Source: Lactobacillus sp.
GTDB taxonomy: Bacteria; Bacillota; Bacilli; Lactobacillales; Lactobacillaceae
Length of the DNA stretch: 64,000 nucleotides
Reading direction: 5' to 3'
Assembly: GCF_014803895.1 (NCBI RefSeq)
Contig: NZ_JAAVAU010000009.1
Coordinates: forward strand, 14,237-78,236
The position numbers and the translations under genes are program-made. The stretch's first letter is position 1; each line of letters opens with the position of its first letter. Positions 44,983-53,694 of the stretch are shown piece after piece. Under the pieces are notes generated by a model. The model saw nothing but the letters and a program-made list of their open reading frames with translations, did not search any database and was not told where the DNA came from.

Positions 44983-45771
44983 TCAGACTAAATACAACTC
45001 TTTAAATCTCTTCAAATCTTCTTTAGTAAAGCCTAATACTTTAGTGAAATATTTTTCAAATCCACCAAACCCTTCATTTATTGTCCGGGTAATACCTTTA
45101 ATAGCAGCTCCTTCACCTTGAGCAATATTCATGCGATTAACCAAATCAATCATTTCAGAATCACTAGGAATTTGCTTTTTAAAACCAAAAGGATAAAGTT
45201 TATTAGTCAATAAGTAGTCTTGGGCTATCGTTTTTTCATCAACGCCTAAAGCTGTCAAAATTAAAGCAGCTGTCATCCCTGTCCGATCTTTTCCTGCACT
45301 ACAATGAAAAACTAAAGCTTCATTTTCTGGTAAATTCAGTAAATGAGCGAATACTTTGGCAAAAGATTTCTGACTAACAGGACTAAGAATTACATTTTGA
45401 TAAATTTCACCTAAGAAATTCCCCTTTTCCCCGACCTTTGGGATATGATGTAAAAACTTATAGACTGATCGATCTTTCTCTTCTTCCAAACTCCCATCTT
45501 TATCTTCTGCATAAACATGACAATCCACATATTTAACACCGTCCCATAGCTGGTCAGGTGCTATTCTTTGTTCATTAGTCGACCGTAAGTCACAATCTAT
45601 CGCTACTTTCATGCTTGCAAGTTTTTCTTTATCATTCACAGACAGTGAACTCAATGAATCTGCGCGATAAATTTTATTCCATCTTATACGTTGGCCATCT
45701 TTATTAGTGTAGCCACCTAAATCACGAAAATTTACAGTTCCATCTAAAGTAATTAAACGATCATGTGCCAT
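44983..45771 (-). CDS. Tyrosine-protein phosphatase (Y_phosphatase3 type), second copy
   Basis: 262 residues, same family and length as the protein at 13854-14642. RDLGGYTNKDGQRI lies at the N-terminus and the CX5R loop is HCSAGKDRTG. The two copies diverge outside these motifs, so they are old paralogues. Standing alone and convergent with the sucrose operon, it gives no hint of substrate. GAAAGGAA precedes the ATG. Confidence 0.85.
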   Translation of the reverse strand: MAHDRLITLDGTVNFRDLGGYTNKDGQRIRWNKIYRADSLSSLSVNDKEKLASMKVAIDCDLRSTNEQRIAPDQLWDGVKYVDCHVYAEDKDGSLEEEKDRSVYKFLHHIPKVGEKGNFLGEIYQNVILSPVSQKSFAKVFAHLLNLPENEALVFHCSAGKDRTGMTAALILTALGVDEKTIAQDYLLTNKLYPFGFKKQIPSDSEMIDLVNRMNIAQGEGAAIKGITRTINEGFGGFEKYFTKVLGFTKEDLKRFKELYLV

Positions 45772-45916
45772 ATAGAAAAATTCCTTTCTCTATTTAATTC
45801 TTATATTTAATTTTATCTTAAAAATACTTTTGCTCAAAATTATTACCTGTTGCAAAACCCCCATCATATATGTGAAGATAAGATTAAGTATTTCCAAGGT
45901 TAAAGGAGGAAAAATA

Positions 45917-46738
45917 ATGGCTCAAAAACAAATACAAGCTCTTACTATTGCAGGTCACGACAGTGATGGTAGTGCAGGTATGCCTGCTGACTTACACTCA
46001 TTTTATGCTCGTGGTGTTTACGGAATGGGATTGATGACTGCAAATGTTGCTGGCAATTCTAAGGGTATTTTTGCACAACAATTAATGCCAATTGACTTTA
46101 TTCAAAAGCAATTTGACGTTTTAAACGAGGACTTCAATATTGGAGCAACTAAGACAGGTATGCTTGCTAATAAAGAAATTATTGATGTCGTAGCAGATAA
46201 CTTAAGAAAGTATCAAATGCAAAATATCGTCTTAGATCCTGTAATTATTACTAAACACGGAGCTACCCTGTTAGAAGATGATGCATATCAGGCCTTCTTA
46301 GATAAATTGCTTCCACTTGCCACGATTATTACACCTAATTTTTATGAAGCCCAAAAACTTACTGACTTAGAACTAAAAGATGATGATGAGATTAAGCGTG
46401 GTGCTCAAATGCTTCAAAATATGGGTGCTCGCAATGTCCTCTTAAAAGGACATCACGATGAAAATTCTACTGAAGTAAAAGACTATCTTCTCTTAGAAGA
46501 CAGTAGTGAAGCATGGTTCACCAAACCATATTTTGCTACTAACCGTGTAAATGGTACTGGCGATACTCTTTCTGCTGTAATTACAGCAGAACTTGCAAAA
46601 GGTACTGAACTTAAAGAAGCAGTAAAAATTGCTAAAGATTTTACTTACGAAGCAATTTCTCACCCAATCGAAGTTGGTTCAACCTATGGACCAATCAACC
46701 ACTTAGCTGCTCAAAAGATTATGGAAGAAAAAAACTAG
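45917..46738 (+). CDS. pdxK: Pyridoxal/pyridoxamine kinase (ThiD-like PdxK)
   Basis: 273-residue ribokinase-fold kinase. AGHDSDGSAGMPADL is the substrate-binding loop, and NRVNGTGDTLSAVI the ATP-binding and catalytic (GTGD) motif. ThiD hydroxymethylpyrimidine kinases share this fold. The altered loop (DSDGSAGMPADLHSF) and absence of thiamine genes favour a B6-salvage kinase. The frame is open 29 codons upstream, but AAAGGAGG precedes the ATG at 45917. Ends in a strong terminator. Confidence 0.8.
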   Translation: MAQKQIQALTIAGHDSDGSAGMPADLHSFYARGVYGMGLMTANVAGNSKGIFAQQLMPIDFIQKQFDVLNEDFNIGATKTGMLANKEIIDVVADNLRKYQMQNIVLDPVIITKHGATLLEDDAYQAFLDKLLPLATIITPNFYEAQKLTDLELKDDDEIKRGAQMLQNMGARNVLLKGHHDENSTEVKDYLLLEDSSEAWFTKPYFATNRVNGTGDTLSAVITAELAKGTELKEAVKIAKDFTYEAISHPIEVGSTYGPINHLAAQKIMEEKN

Positions 46739-46746
46739 TAATATAC

Positions 46747-46777
46747 AAAAAAAGCTGACGATATCGTCAGCTTTTTT
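46747..46777 (+). terminator. Terminator of pdxK
   Basis: AAAAAAAGCTGACGA / TCGTCAGCTTTTTT hairpin. Confidence 0.9.
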
Positions 46778-46957
46778 GTTAAAATTACAGTCTGTCGATT
46801 ATAAGCAAAACTGCTATAAGTATTCCACTCCTCATAAACATTAAAAAAATATAGCATTATTTATCATCTTTTAATATAATAGATGAAACTAGGCTTTGGG
46901 CTTATCTATTAATTTGAGTTATACTTTTATCAACAACACTTAGTAAGGATGAAAATT

Positions 46958-47641
46958 ATGACAAATAACACTATTAAAATTGCCTACTTATACGAAGACT
47001 TGATGAACACTTACGGTGATTCTGGCGATGTAAAAGTCGTTAGTTACTTACTTGCCAAGCAAGGTTACAAGACTCAAGTAGACAATATTTCTTTAGACGA
47101 TGAATTTGATGCTAATGACTATGACTTTCTATTTTTTGGGGGAGGTCAAGACTTTGAACAAACTGTAGTCGCAAAGGATTTACCACGCCATAAAGATACC
47201 ATTGAAAAATACGTAACCAATGGTAATCCTATGCTTTGTATTTGTGGTGGCTACCAATTAATGGGTGACTACTATAAAACTAACAGCGGTGTAACTATTA
47301 AAGGTCTTGGTATTTTACCACTTCATACAGTTTTTAAAGCTGATAAACGTATGATTGGTGACACCCGTTACATGACTGAATGGGGCGAAGTTAAAGCTTT
47401 TGAAAATCACTCTGGTCAAACTTACTTTGATGATACTAATAAATTGCATCCCTTTGGCAAAATGATTGAAGGATATGGAAATAATCCACAAGACAAAGTT
47501 GAGGGTTTACGTTATAAAAATTTAATTGGTTCTTACTCACATGGACCTTTATTAAAGAATGTTAACGTAGGTAATGCAATTGTGAAGATGATTTTAGAAA
47601 GATATAAGGAGCGAACTGCAAATGAAGTTCAATCCATTTAG
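46958..47641 (+). CDS. gatD: Glutamine amidotransferase GatD (lipid II amidation)
   Basis: 227-residue CobB/CobQ-like class I amidotransferase. The nucleophile elbow is CICGGYQL (Cys96 just before GGYQ) and the catalytic His lies in GSYSHGPLL. With the Mur ligase-like MurT it amidates the D-Glu of lipid II to D-iso-Gln. No murT gene adjoins it in this window, which is unusual. The ATG at 46958 is best spaced from AAGGATG; an ATG three codons earlier overlaps that site. Its end overlaps the permease start by 20 bases. Confidence 0.85.
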   Translation: MTNNTIKIAYLYEDLMNTYGDSGDVKVVSYLLAKQGYKTQVDNISLDDEFDANDYDFLFFGGGQDFEQTVVAKDLPRHKDTIEKYVTNGNPMLCICGGYQLMGDYYKTNSGVTIKGLGILPLHTVFKADKRMIGDTRYMTEWGEVKAFENHSGQTYFDDTNKLHPFGKMIEGYGNNPQDKVEGLRYKNLIGSYSHGPLLKNVNVGNAIVKMILERYKERTANEVQSI

Positions 47642-49004
47642 AAAAGAAAGCCTCAAGCGTTACCTCGGCACTGATAAACACTTTGTCAAAACGCTTGGGG
47701 CTTTTGACTTATTAACTCTAGGTATCGGCGCAGTTATTGGGACAGGTATCTTTATCTTACCCGGGACTGTTGCTGCTAAAAACTCTGGACCTGCTGTTAC
47801 AGTTTCATTTTTAATTGCGGCTGTTGTATGTGGATTATGTAGTTTATGTTATGCCGAGCTTTCTTCAACAATTCCCGTTGCCGGGAGCGCTTATTCATAT
47901 GGTAATATCCTTTATGGTGAAATTATTGGTTGGGTACTTGGCTGGGCATTAGTGCTTGAATATATGCTCTCAGTTGCCGCTGTCTCTAGCGGATGGGCTG
48001 CATATTTTAACTCATTAATCAACAGTGTCGGTTTACATATTCCTCATGCTTTAGAGGGATCATATAATCCTGCCAATGGAACTTATATTAATCTCTGGGC
48101 CGTTGTGAGTGTTCTATTAGTTGCGATTTTGCTTTCTCACGGAATGAAAGCTTCAATGAAATTCAACAATGTAGCGGTAGTTATTAAGATTGCGATTATC
48201 TTTATTTTTATCGGTGTAGGACTATTTTTTATCAAGCCAAAGAATTATACTCCATTCATGCCCTACCATGCTAATGGCGTTTTACACGGAGCCACTACAG
48301 TATTCTTTGCCTTTCTAGGGTTCGACGTTGTCTCGGCTTCTGCTGCCGAAGTTAAAAACCCTAAAAAGAATATGCCTATTGGGATTATCGGAACCTTAAT
48401 TGTAGCTGCTATTCTTTATATGGGAGTATCTATTGTATTAACAGGAATGGTTAATTACAAGTTCCTTGATGTTGCTAACCCAGTAGCTTATGCCTTAAAA
48501 GCTGTTCATCAAGGTTGGCTAGCAGACCTACTTTCTATCGGAGCGCTATTAGGAATGAGTACCATGATGCTCTCCATGATCTACTCGAGTTCACGTTTAA
48601 TTTACTCAATTGGTCGTGATGGCTTATTACCTAAATTTTTAGGAAAAATTGACAAGAGTGGTTTACCGGAGAATTCCTTATGGATTGTCACAATTGTGAT
48701 TGCCTTAATGGGTGGCTTGTTCTCATTAGATGAATTAACTAGCTTGGTTTCAATTGGTACACTGCTTGCCTTTACTTTTGTTTCTTTCGGGGTAATTAAA
48801 TTGCGTCATCGCTCTGATATCCCACAAGGTAGCTTTAAGGTACCCCTATACCCGGTTATTCCAATTTTATCTGGTTTAGCATGTATTGGAATGATGTGCT
48901 TCTTATCTAAGAATACCTACATCTTTGCCGGAATTTGGTTTGCATTTGGATTATTGATTTACTTCTTCTATGGCTACAAACATAGTAAGATTGAGAAGAA
49001 TTAG
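47622..49004 (+). CDS. APC-family amino acid permease (CAT-like)
   Basis: 460 residues with twelve hydrophobic helices. GIGAVIGTGIFILPG in helix 1 and FFAFLGFDVVSASAAEVKNPKKNMP in the helix 6 region are typical of cationic-amino-acid-type APC transporters. AAGGAG lies in the end of gatD, and the start overlaps it by 20 bases, so translation is coupled. Substrate not determined. Confidence 0.88.
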   Translation: MKFNPFRKESLKRYLGTDKHFVKTLGAFDLLTLGIGAVIGTGIFILPGTVAAKNSGPAVTVSFLIAAVVCGLCSLCYAELSSTIPVAGSAYSYGNILYGEIIGWVLGWALVLEYMLSVAAVSSGWAAYFNSLINSVGLHIPHALEGSYNPANGTYINLWAVVSVLLVAILLSHGMKASMKFNNVAVVIKIAIIFIFIGVGLFFIKPKNYTPFMPYHANGVLHGATTVFFAFLGFDVVSASAAEVKNPKKNMPIGIIGTLIVAAILYMGVSIVLTGMVNYKFLDVANPVAYALKAVHQGWLADLLSIGALLGMSTMMLSMIYSSSRLIYSIGRDGLLPKFLGKIDKSGLPENSLWIVTIVIALMGGLFSLDELTSLVSIGTLLAFTFVSFGVIKLRHRSDIPQGSFKVPLYPVIPILSGLACIGMMCFLSKNTYIFAGIWFAFGLLIYFFYGYKHSKIEKN

Positions 49005-49013
49005 GAGGTCACT

Positions 49014-49469
49014 ATGGCAGCAACAACCGAAGATAATTACAAGTTACTAGTTCGCCAAGCACAAGCATTAGTTGCAGATGAAAGTGATTGGATTGCAAAT
49101 ACTGCAAATATTTCTGCGCTTTTGTTTAATTTATTAGATAATGTTAATTTCGCTGGGGTGTATCGTTATGAAAATGGTGAGTTGATTTTAGGACCATTTC
49201 AAGGGATGCCAGCTTGTGTGCATATCCAAATGGGTAGCGGCGTTTGTGGTACCACTGCCGAAAAGCAAGAAACTCAAATTGTCGAAGATGTTCATAAATT
49301 TGCTGGTCACATTGCCTGTGACAGTACTTCTAATTCAGAAATCGTGGTACCAATCTTCAAGGATAATTCTCTCTGGGGAGTGTTTGATTTTGACTCCACT
49401 AAGTTTGGTAATTTTGATGAACTGGATAAGAAATACTTAGAAGAAATTGCACAGAGTTTATTTAAATAA
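49014..49469 (+). CDS. msrC: Free methionine-(R)-sulfoxide reductase (GAF domain)
   Basis: 151-residue GAF-fold fRMsr that reduces free methionine-R-sulfoxide with thioredoxin. Cys68 (PACVHI), Cys78 (GVCGTT) and Cys102 (IACDS) keep the 10- and 24-residue spacing of the E. coli catalytic cysteines 84, 94 and 118. It follows the permease after 9 bases with AGGAGG, forming a gatD-permease-msrC operon. It fits repair of oxidised methionine in an H2O2-producing cell. Confidence 0.93.
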   Translation: MAATTEDNYKLLVRQAQALVADESDWIANTANISALLFNLLDNVNFAGVYRYENGELILGPFQGMPACVHIQMGSGVCGTTAEKQETQIVEDVHKFAGHIACDSTSNSEIVVPIFKDNSLWGVFDFDSTKFGNFDELDKKYLEEIAQSLFK

Positions 49470-49471
49470 AG

Positions 49472-49508
49472 AAAAAAGAAGGGTGAAATTAATCACCCTT
49501 CTTTTTTT
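49472..49508. terminator. Bidirectional terminator after msrC
   Basis: AAAAAAGAAGGGTGA / TCACCCTTCTTTTTT hairpin between convergent genes. Confidence 0.9.
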
Positions 49509-49792
49509 CTTTCTAAGTAAACTTTTCTAAAATAGTAAAGCGTCAATACTAGAAAAATTAATGCAAAAATTGATAAAGGCCACTCTTGATGAAAAAGTGT
49601 TTGATAAACTAGCAGGCAAGACACTAACGCACATATTATCCCATTTACAGTAGCGCTCTCCTTAACTATTCCTCTCTTTATCAAAAGTCTGATAACAAGG
49701 TTGTATACTACGATTATTACAAGTGTAATTATCCAAATTGTTTCCCAATTACTAGATAAGTGCAACAGTTTAGCAATATTATCTGCAATCAT
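49493..49792 (-). CDS. Small membrane protein, unknown
   Basis: 99 residues with three hydrophobic helices (about 17-37, 47-64, 68-85) and a charged C-terminus (RKVYLERKKEG). GGAGGAG lies eight bases before the ATG at 49792; the frame is open a few codons further but that start would overlap the ribosome site. Not recognised. Its end overlaps the terminator hairpin. It lies just downstream of the quorum-sensing-type regulator gene and could be a target (speculative). Confidence 0.6.
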   Translation of the reverse strand: MIADNIAKLLHLSSNWETIWIITLVIIVVYNLVIRLLIKRGIVKESATVNGIICALVSCLLVYQTLFHQEWPLSIFALIFLVLTLYYFRKVYLERKKEG

Positions 49793-49883
49793 TTCAATAG
49801 CTCCTCCTAAGTACACTTAAGTGAATAATTTATTCTACAAAAAAGACGAGCATTTAGGAGAAAAAATACATATTTTGCATTTT

Positions 49884-50669
49884 TTAATACTTATTCGGTT
49901 TAAATTTTTCTATTACTTTTTTTGCATTACTTCTTGAATAATACACACTACTACCATCCGGAAAGAAAATTTCTTTATTTTTAAAGTCAATCTTTTGTAC
50001 ATTAGCAGGATTAATTAAACAAGACTGTGATATTTTCAACAAATAATTATTTTCACTTTCAATTTTAGAAATAGTTCCAGAAAATTTACTTTCTCCACTA
50101 GAAAACACCAAATCAACCTTGTGATTTAAAGAACTACTCTCCAAATAATAGATCTCACTAATCTTAATCTTCTGATATTGTCTACCCCACTTGAAAGAGA
50201 AATATTGTACTTTATTTTCAATACTCTCATCCACTTTATCCGCACAATTTAGTAAAGTCTGTGTTATCCGTTTTACAATCTGCTCTGATGCCTGGTCTTT
50301 ATTAATATAGTCAATGGCTCCAATTCGGCGTTCATAAGTTAATGGGGCGTATTTATCATATGCCGTTATAAACACAATCTGGGCGTTTGCATCCCTCGAC
50401 CTGATGAAATCTGCTAAATCCACGCCCGTCTTACTATTTCCATCTTTTCCAATTTCAATATCAAAAAAATAGATAGCATTTTTCACATCCTGGGCTACAA
50501 CATACCCCACTACCTCTTCAAACGAGTTAGCAACTAGAGAAACGTCAAGAGACTTATTCTTGAAGCGTTCATTTTCATCCTGAATATTTTCCCAGGCAAT
50601 ATTTACCTGATTAGCAATATTTTGAACAATTATGGGCTCATCATCACACACAATCACTTGATAATTCAT
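49884..50669 (-). CDS. LytTR-family response regulator (AgrA/PlnD-like)
   Basis: 261 residues. The receiver domain contains the acidic VCDDEP pair and phospho-acceptor Asp70 (YFFDIEIG). The C-terminal LytTR DNA-binding domain spans about 150-261 (YQKIKISEIYYLESSSLNHKVDLVF). Such regulators bind paired direct repeats and usually drive bacteriocin or quorum-sensing genes. Its start overlaps the kinase stop by one base (TAATG), so the pair is one operon. Confidence 0.92.
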   Translation of the reverse strand: MNYQVIVCDDEPIIVQNIANQVNIAWENIQDENERFKNKSLDVSLVANSFEEVVGYVVAQDVKNAIYFFDIEIGKDGNSKTGVDLADFIRSRDANAQIVFITAYDKYAPLTYERRIGAIDYINKDQASEQIVKRITQTLLNCADKVDESIENKVQYFSFKWGRQYQKIKISEIYYLESSSLNHKVDLVFSSGESKFSGTISKIESENNYLLKISQSCLINPANVQKIDFKNKEIFFPDGSSVYYSRSNAKKVIEKFKPNKY

Positions 50670-51943
50670 TATTTATCACCTTCAACTGTCATATAAAAAT
50701 CAAAATATTCACTGTTAGCCATATAAGAAATATCTAAACATGGATATTTCTTATTAATTTGATTAATTGTATATAAGCCTAATCCATGATGACCTTGTTT
50801 TGTTGTAAATCCCTTTTGAAACAATTGATTCATTTTAGGCTTCTTTTCACTTACACTATTTCGAATCTCTATTTCTAAATCATTCTCACTACTGTAAAGC
50901 ATAATCTTTATCCAAGAATTTTCTTCACCCGTGCACTCTTCAATTGCATTATCCAATGCAATTCCTAAGATTCTTAACAAATCTAACTCATCTATTTCCT
51001 GGGGAATTTTAGAAATTTCTTTAGTACATTCAACTTGATATTTAATTTCTAAATCGGACATCTCTGTTAATTTGGTAATAAATAAGCTCTTTAAAGTATC
51101 AACTTTTATGTGATTTAAATTTTGATATTTAAGTAATGCGTTTTTATCTAAATTGTTTTTCGTAAATTGATCCAACTTTTTAACTACTTCATTCAAATTT
51201 CCCTTTTGTGCACTCAATTTTAAAGAGTTAAACATATTCTGATAATCATGCCTAAAACTGCGTAATTTATCCTCATCTTTTTCTAAATAGTGAGCATACT
51301 TCTTTTGTTGCTGATATTTTTTCTCAAGTTCTTCTTTCGTTTTCTTCTTCAACATTTCGTTTTGAATTCTTACCATTTCAATATATCCACCAATTATGAA
51401 TATCCCTTGGAGTATCAAAAAGATTCCAAAAAATGAACCTACAGAAATGAATTTATCACCTAATTTATACTTCAATACCATTCCAGTAGTTACAGCATAA
51501 AAATATATTTCTAACCATAAGAAAACAATCTTATTTTTTCCTATCAACTGTTTTTTTATATACGGACTATACTTCTTTATTAAAAAGAATAAAATTGTAA
51601 GCCATACATTTAAAAATAGAAATTCATATAGATTATTATCTATTGCACCTAAAAAAATTGTTTCAATTGTATCAAGACTAAGTATTAATAATGCTGTGCC
51701 TAGAGAAACATAAATATTACTCTTCTTTCTAAAAAATTGAGTAAAAATGATAAGTTCTAAAATATTAGAGCCCAGAAGCGTTAGTGGATCGAATACAGAC
51801 AGCACAGCAAATAAAATTAACAGAACAATAAAAATAATATTCTTCCATTTTAACTTAAATTTTATTTTTGTAATCTCAAAAAAAGCCCAGCTATCAAAAA
51901 TAACTGAAGCCAACAAAGTGTAAATAAAAAGCAGATTATTCAT
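50669..51943 (-). CDS. Peptide-sensing histidine kinase (HPK10, AgrC/PlnB-like)
   Basis: 424 residues. About six or seven membrane helices fill residues 1-190, a coiled-coil linker rich in K, E and Q spans 195-228, and the phospho-acceptor His232 lies in LRSFRHDYQNMF. A HATPase_c domain ends in GFTTKQGHHGLGLYTI. This class senses secreted peptides. The ATG lies 8 bases after the stop of a 24-codon ORF whose last codon overlaps the kinase's AGGAT ribosome site. Confidence 0.9.
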   Translation of the reverse strand: MNNLLFIYTLLASVIFDSWAFFEITKIKFKLKWKNIIFIVLLILFAVLSVFDPLTLLGSNILELIIFTQFFRKKSNIYVSLGTALLILSLDTIETIFLGAIDNNLYEFLFLNVWLTILFFLIKKYSPYIKKQLIGKNKIVFLWLEIYFYAVTTGMVLKYKLGDKFISVGSFFGIFLILQGIFIIGGYIEMVRIQNEMLKKKTKEELEKKYQQQKKYAHYLEKDEDKLRSFRHDYQNMFNSLKLSAQKGNLNEVVKKLDQFTKNNLDKNALLKYQNLNHIKVDTLKSLFITKLTEMSDLEIKYQVECTKEISKIPQEIDELDLLRILGIALDNAIEECTGEENSWIKIMLYSSENDLEIEIRNSVSEKKPKMNQLFQKGFTTKQGHHGLGLYTINQINKKYPCLDISYMANSEYFDFYMTVEGDK

Positions 51944-51951
51944 TTTTTATC

Positions 51952-52026
51952 CTAGTGAAATTTAAACCATTTATGTGAATTCCACAAGTTCGAGGCAGCA
52001 AAAAAGAATGTAAATAAATTATTCAT
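51952..52026 (-). CDS. Candidate signal peptide precursor (24 residues)
   Basis: Short ORF with a strong AAAAGGAG ribosome site nine bases before its ATG and the same orientation as the kinase that follows 8 bases later. The product begins MNNLFTFFFAAS, a hydrophobic stretch, and ends NLWNSHKWFKFH, which is basic and aromatic. No double-glycine leader or Sec cleavage motif is evident. Position immediately upstream of a peptide-sensing kinase is typical for a pheromone gene. Caveat: its first residues resemble the kinase's own start (MNNLLFIYTLLAS), so it could be a decayed partial duplication. Confidence 0.5.
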   Translation of the reverse strand: MNNLFTFFFAASNLWNSHKWFKFH

Positions 52027-52093
52027 ATTAAAGTACTCCTTTTTATATAAATATTTTTAATATATTACCACAGAGCTTAGCTATGAAAAATAA

Positions 52094-52138
52094 AAACTAC
52101 CAAACTAGTCATTTTTTTTTCAACTTATTTGGTAGTTT
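52094..52138 (-). terminator. Terminator after the EamA gene and the interrupted small gene
   Basis: AAACTACCAAA / TTTGGTAGTTT stem with a 23-base loop, followed by TTATTTTT on the minus strand. Confidence 0.7.
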
Positions 52139-52152
52139 CATTTTCTATTAAC

Positions 52153-52353
52153 TTAACTAAAAATAATCATAATAAGTCTAACACCCATTAGCACAAAAAC
52201 TGCGCCAAACCAGATGCCCTAGACAAGGCCATATCTAGCAGACAACTTCTGCGGATTTTTTTCACGTTGACGTTTTTGATAACCTCGTGACCCCAAACCT
52301 AAAACAATAAAAATAATTCCTACAAGTAAAAGAACAATTTTTTGCATATTCAT
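52153..52353 (-). pseudogene. Small two-helix membrane protein interrupted by an in-frame TAG
   Basis: 67-codon frame beginning MNMQKIVLLLVGIIF, with a first helix, a basic loop (SRGYQKRQREKNPQK) and SARYGLV. TAG follows at 52219-52221 (codon 45), then a second helix (GIWFGAVFVLMGVRLIMIIFS) and TAA. The reading frame is otherwise intact on both sides, pointing to a single CAG-to-TAG change or a sequencing error. It starts at a TGATG overlap with the EamA gene, with AAGG upstream, so it was co-expressed with it. Confidence 0.7.
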
Positions 52354-53258
52354 CAGTCATCCTTCTTCTCCGGCTGCCAGCTTAACGCCATCACAGCCAA
52401 GATAATCATGATAGCTCCAACCCAATCAACTGGTGCCATCACTAAACCAAAGAATAAAACTGAACCAATAGTTGCAGAGACTGGCTCAAAGGCATCAAGC
52501 AAGGTTGCAGTTGATGGAGCAATATAACGCAATGAACCCATCATCCATTGGAATGGAATCAAAGTCCCGATAACAATTACGCCAGTCATCAATAAGACTA
52601 TCATACTGATAGATTTTTGTGGTAAATGTGGCCAGACTGGGTGTACGATGGCTAAGGCAATTCCAGCAATCAACAACCCCCATCCCGTTACAACCAGGCT
52701 AGAAGTATGATTAAGCAATTTTCTAGGAATCAAAGTATTTGTTCCTACTCCAATGGCAGACAAGAATCCCCAAAATAAAACTATAGGAGACAAAGAAAGT
52801 TGATTAAAACGGCCATGTGTAGCTAAGAAAAATACTCCAACAAACGCTATAATTCCTGCTAGTACATCTAATCTTCTTAAAACTTGATGCTCAAAAATGA
52901 CCATATAAATCATTACAAAAAATGGACCTACAAATTGTAAGATTGTCGCAATTGACGCATTAGCTTGTTGTACTACAATAAAGTAGCAATATTGCACGGG
53001 TAATAAACCTAATAACCCATAAGCAATTACTGTACTTGCATCCTTTTTATTTTTCATTATCTTCATAGGTTTTTTACCAGTAATTTGGGCAAAAATTAAA
53101 AGTAGCACACCACTAATAATCATTCTTACTTGGGTAATCCAAATTGGTGTAATTTCTGAACTAATATTGAATAGTCCTTTTGCAAAAAGTCCTGATATAC
53201 CCCAAAAAACACAAGCCAAAGCTGCTAAAAATGTCCATAATTTTTTCTTACTTGCCAT
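52353..53258 (-). CDS. EamA/DMT family transporter
   Basis: 301 residues with ten hydrophobic helices arranged as two EamA repeats. FWGISGLFAKGLFN lies in helix 1, and PSTATLLDAFEPVSATIGSVLFFG marks the second repeat. The family exports metabolites or amino acids; the substrate is unknown. Its stop overlaps the start of the interrupted small gene. Confidence 0.88.
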   Translation of the reverse strand: MASKKKLWTFLAALACVFWGISGLFAKGLFNISSEITPIWITQVRMIISGVLLLIFAQITGKKPMKIMKNKKDASTVIAYGLLGLLPVQYCYFIVVQQANASIATILQFVGPFFVMIYMVIFEHQVLRRLDVLAGIIAFVGVFFLATHGRFNQLSLSPIVLFWGFLSAIGVGTNTLIPRKLLNHTSSLVVTGWGLLIAGIALAIVHPVWPHLPQKSISMIVLLMTGVIVIGTLIPFQWMMGSLRYIAPSTATLLDAFEPVSATIGSVLFFGLVMAPVDWVGAIMIILAVMALSWQPEKKDD

Positions 53259-53399
53259 AATTGTCCCCCTAGGATTTCCTTTTTAATCAGCAATATTCAT
53301 CATAACAGAAAAGAAAGGAAAAAAGATATATATAATTTTTACTTGATTTTTTATGCAAAGTATTATTAAATATAATCAATATAAAAATTAAAAAGCTAT

Positions 53400-53665
53400 G
53401 AAAAAGACGAGTACATAGTTTATTTCTTCCAGTGAGTTGGCGTCAGTGGAAAGCCAGCAGACCCTGAATTATCGAAAAACACTTTTTCCAAAAGTTGCCC
53501 ATCAAACTAGACTTTCTACAGTAGGTGGCGCCGTCTCTGGAACGTTACCATACCAGTAGGGCATGTTGGTGCCCTATAAAGCCGGTCTATTTTAGACAAA
53601 CTGGGTGGTACCGCGGAAAAAAGCCTTTCGTCCCTTTTAAATAGGGAGCGAGGGGCTTTTCTTTT
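53400..53665 (+). promoter_or_regulatory. T-box riboswitch of asnA (asparagine-responsive)
   Basis: Leader of about 270 bases with a stem I region (pairing AGACG at 53404-53408 with CGTCT at 53532-53536 is possible). The T-box core is GGGTGGTACCGCGG (53603-53616), followed by a terminator hairpin (AAGCC...CGTCCCT / AGGGAGCG...GGGGCTT) and T-run. Uncharged tRNA binding would form the antiterminator. The specifier should be AAC; the AAC at 53541-53543 (GGAACG) is a candidate, not proven. A TATAAT lies at 53371-53376. Confidence 0.9.
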
Positions 53666-53694
53666 CTCCCGACACTATTTTAAAGGAGAAAAAC

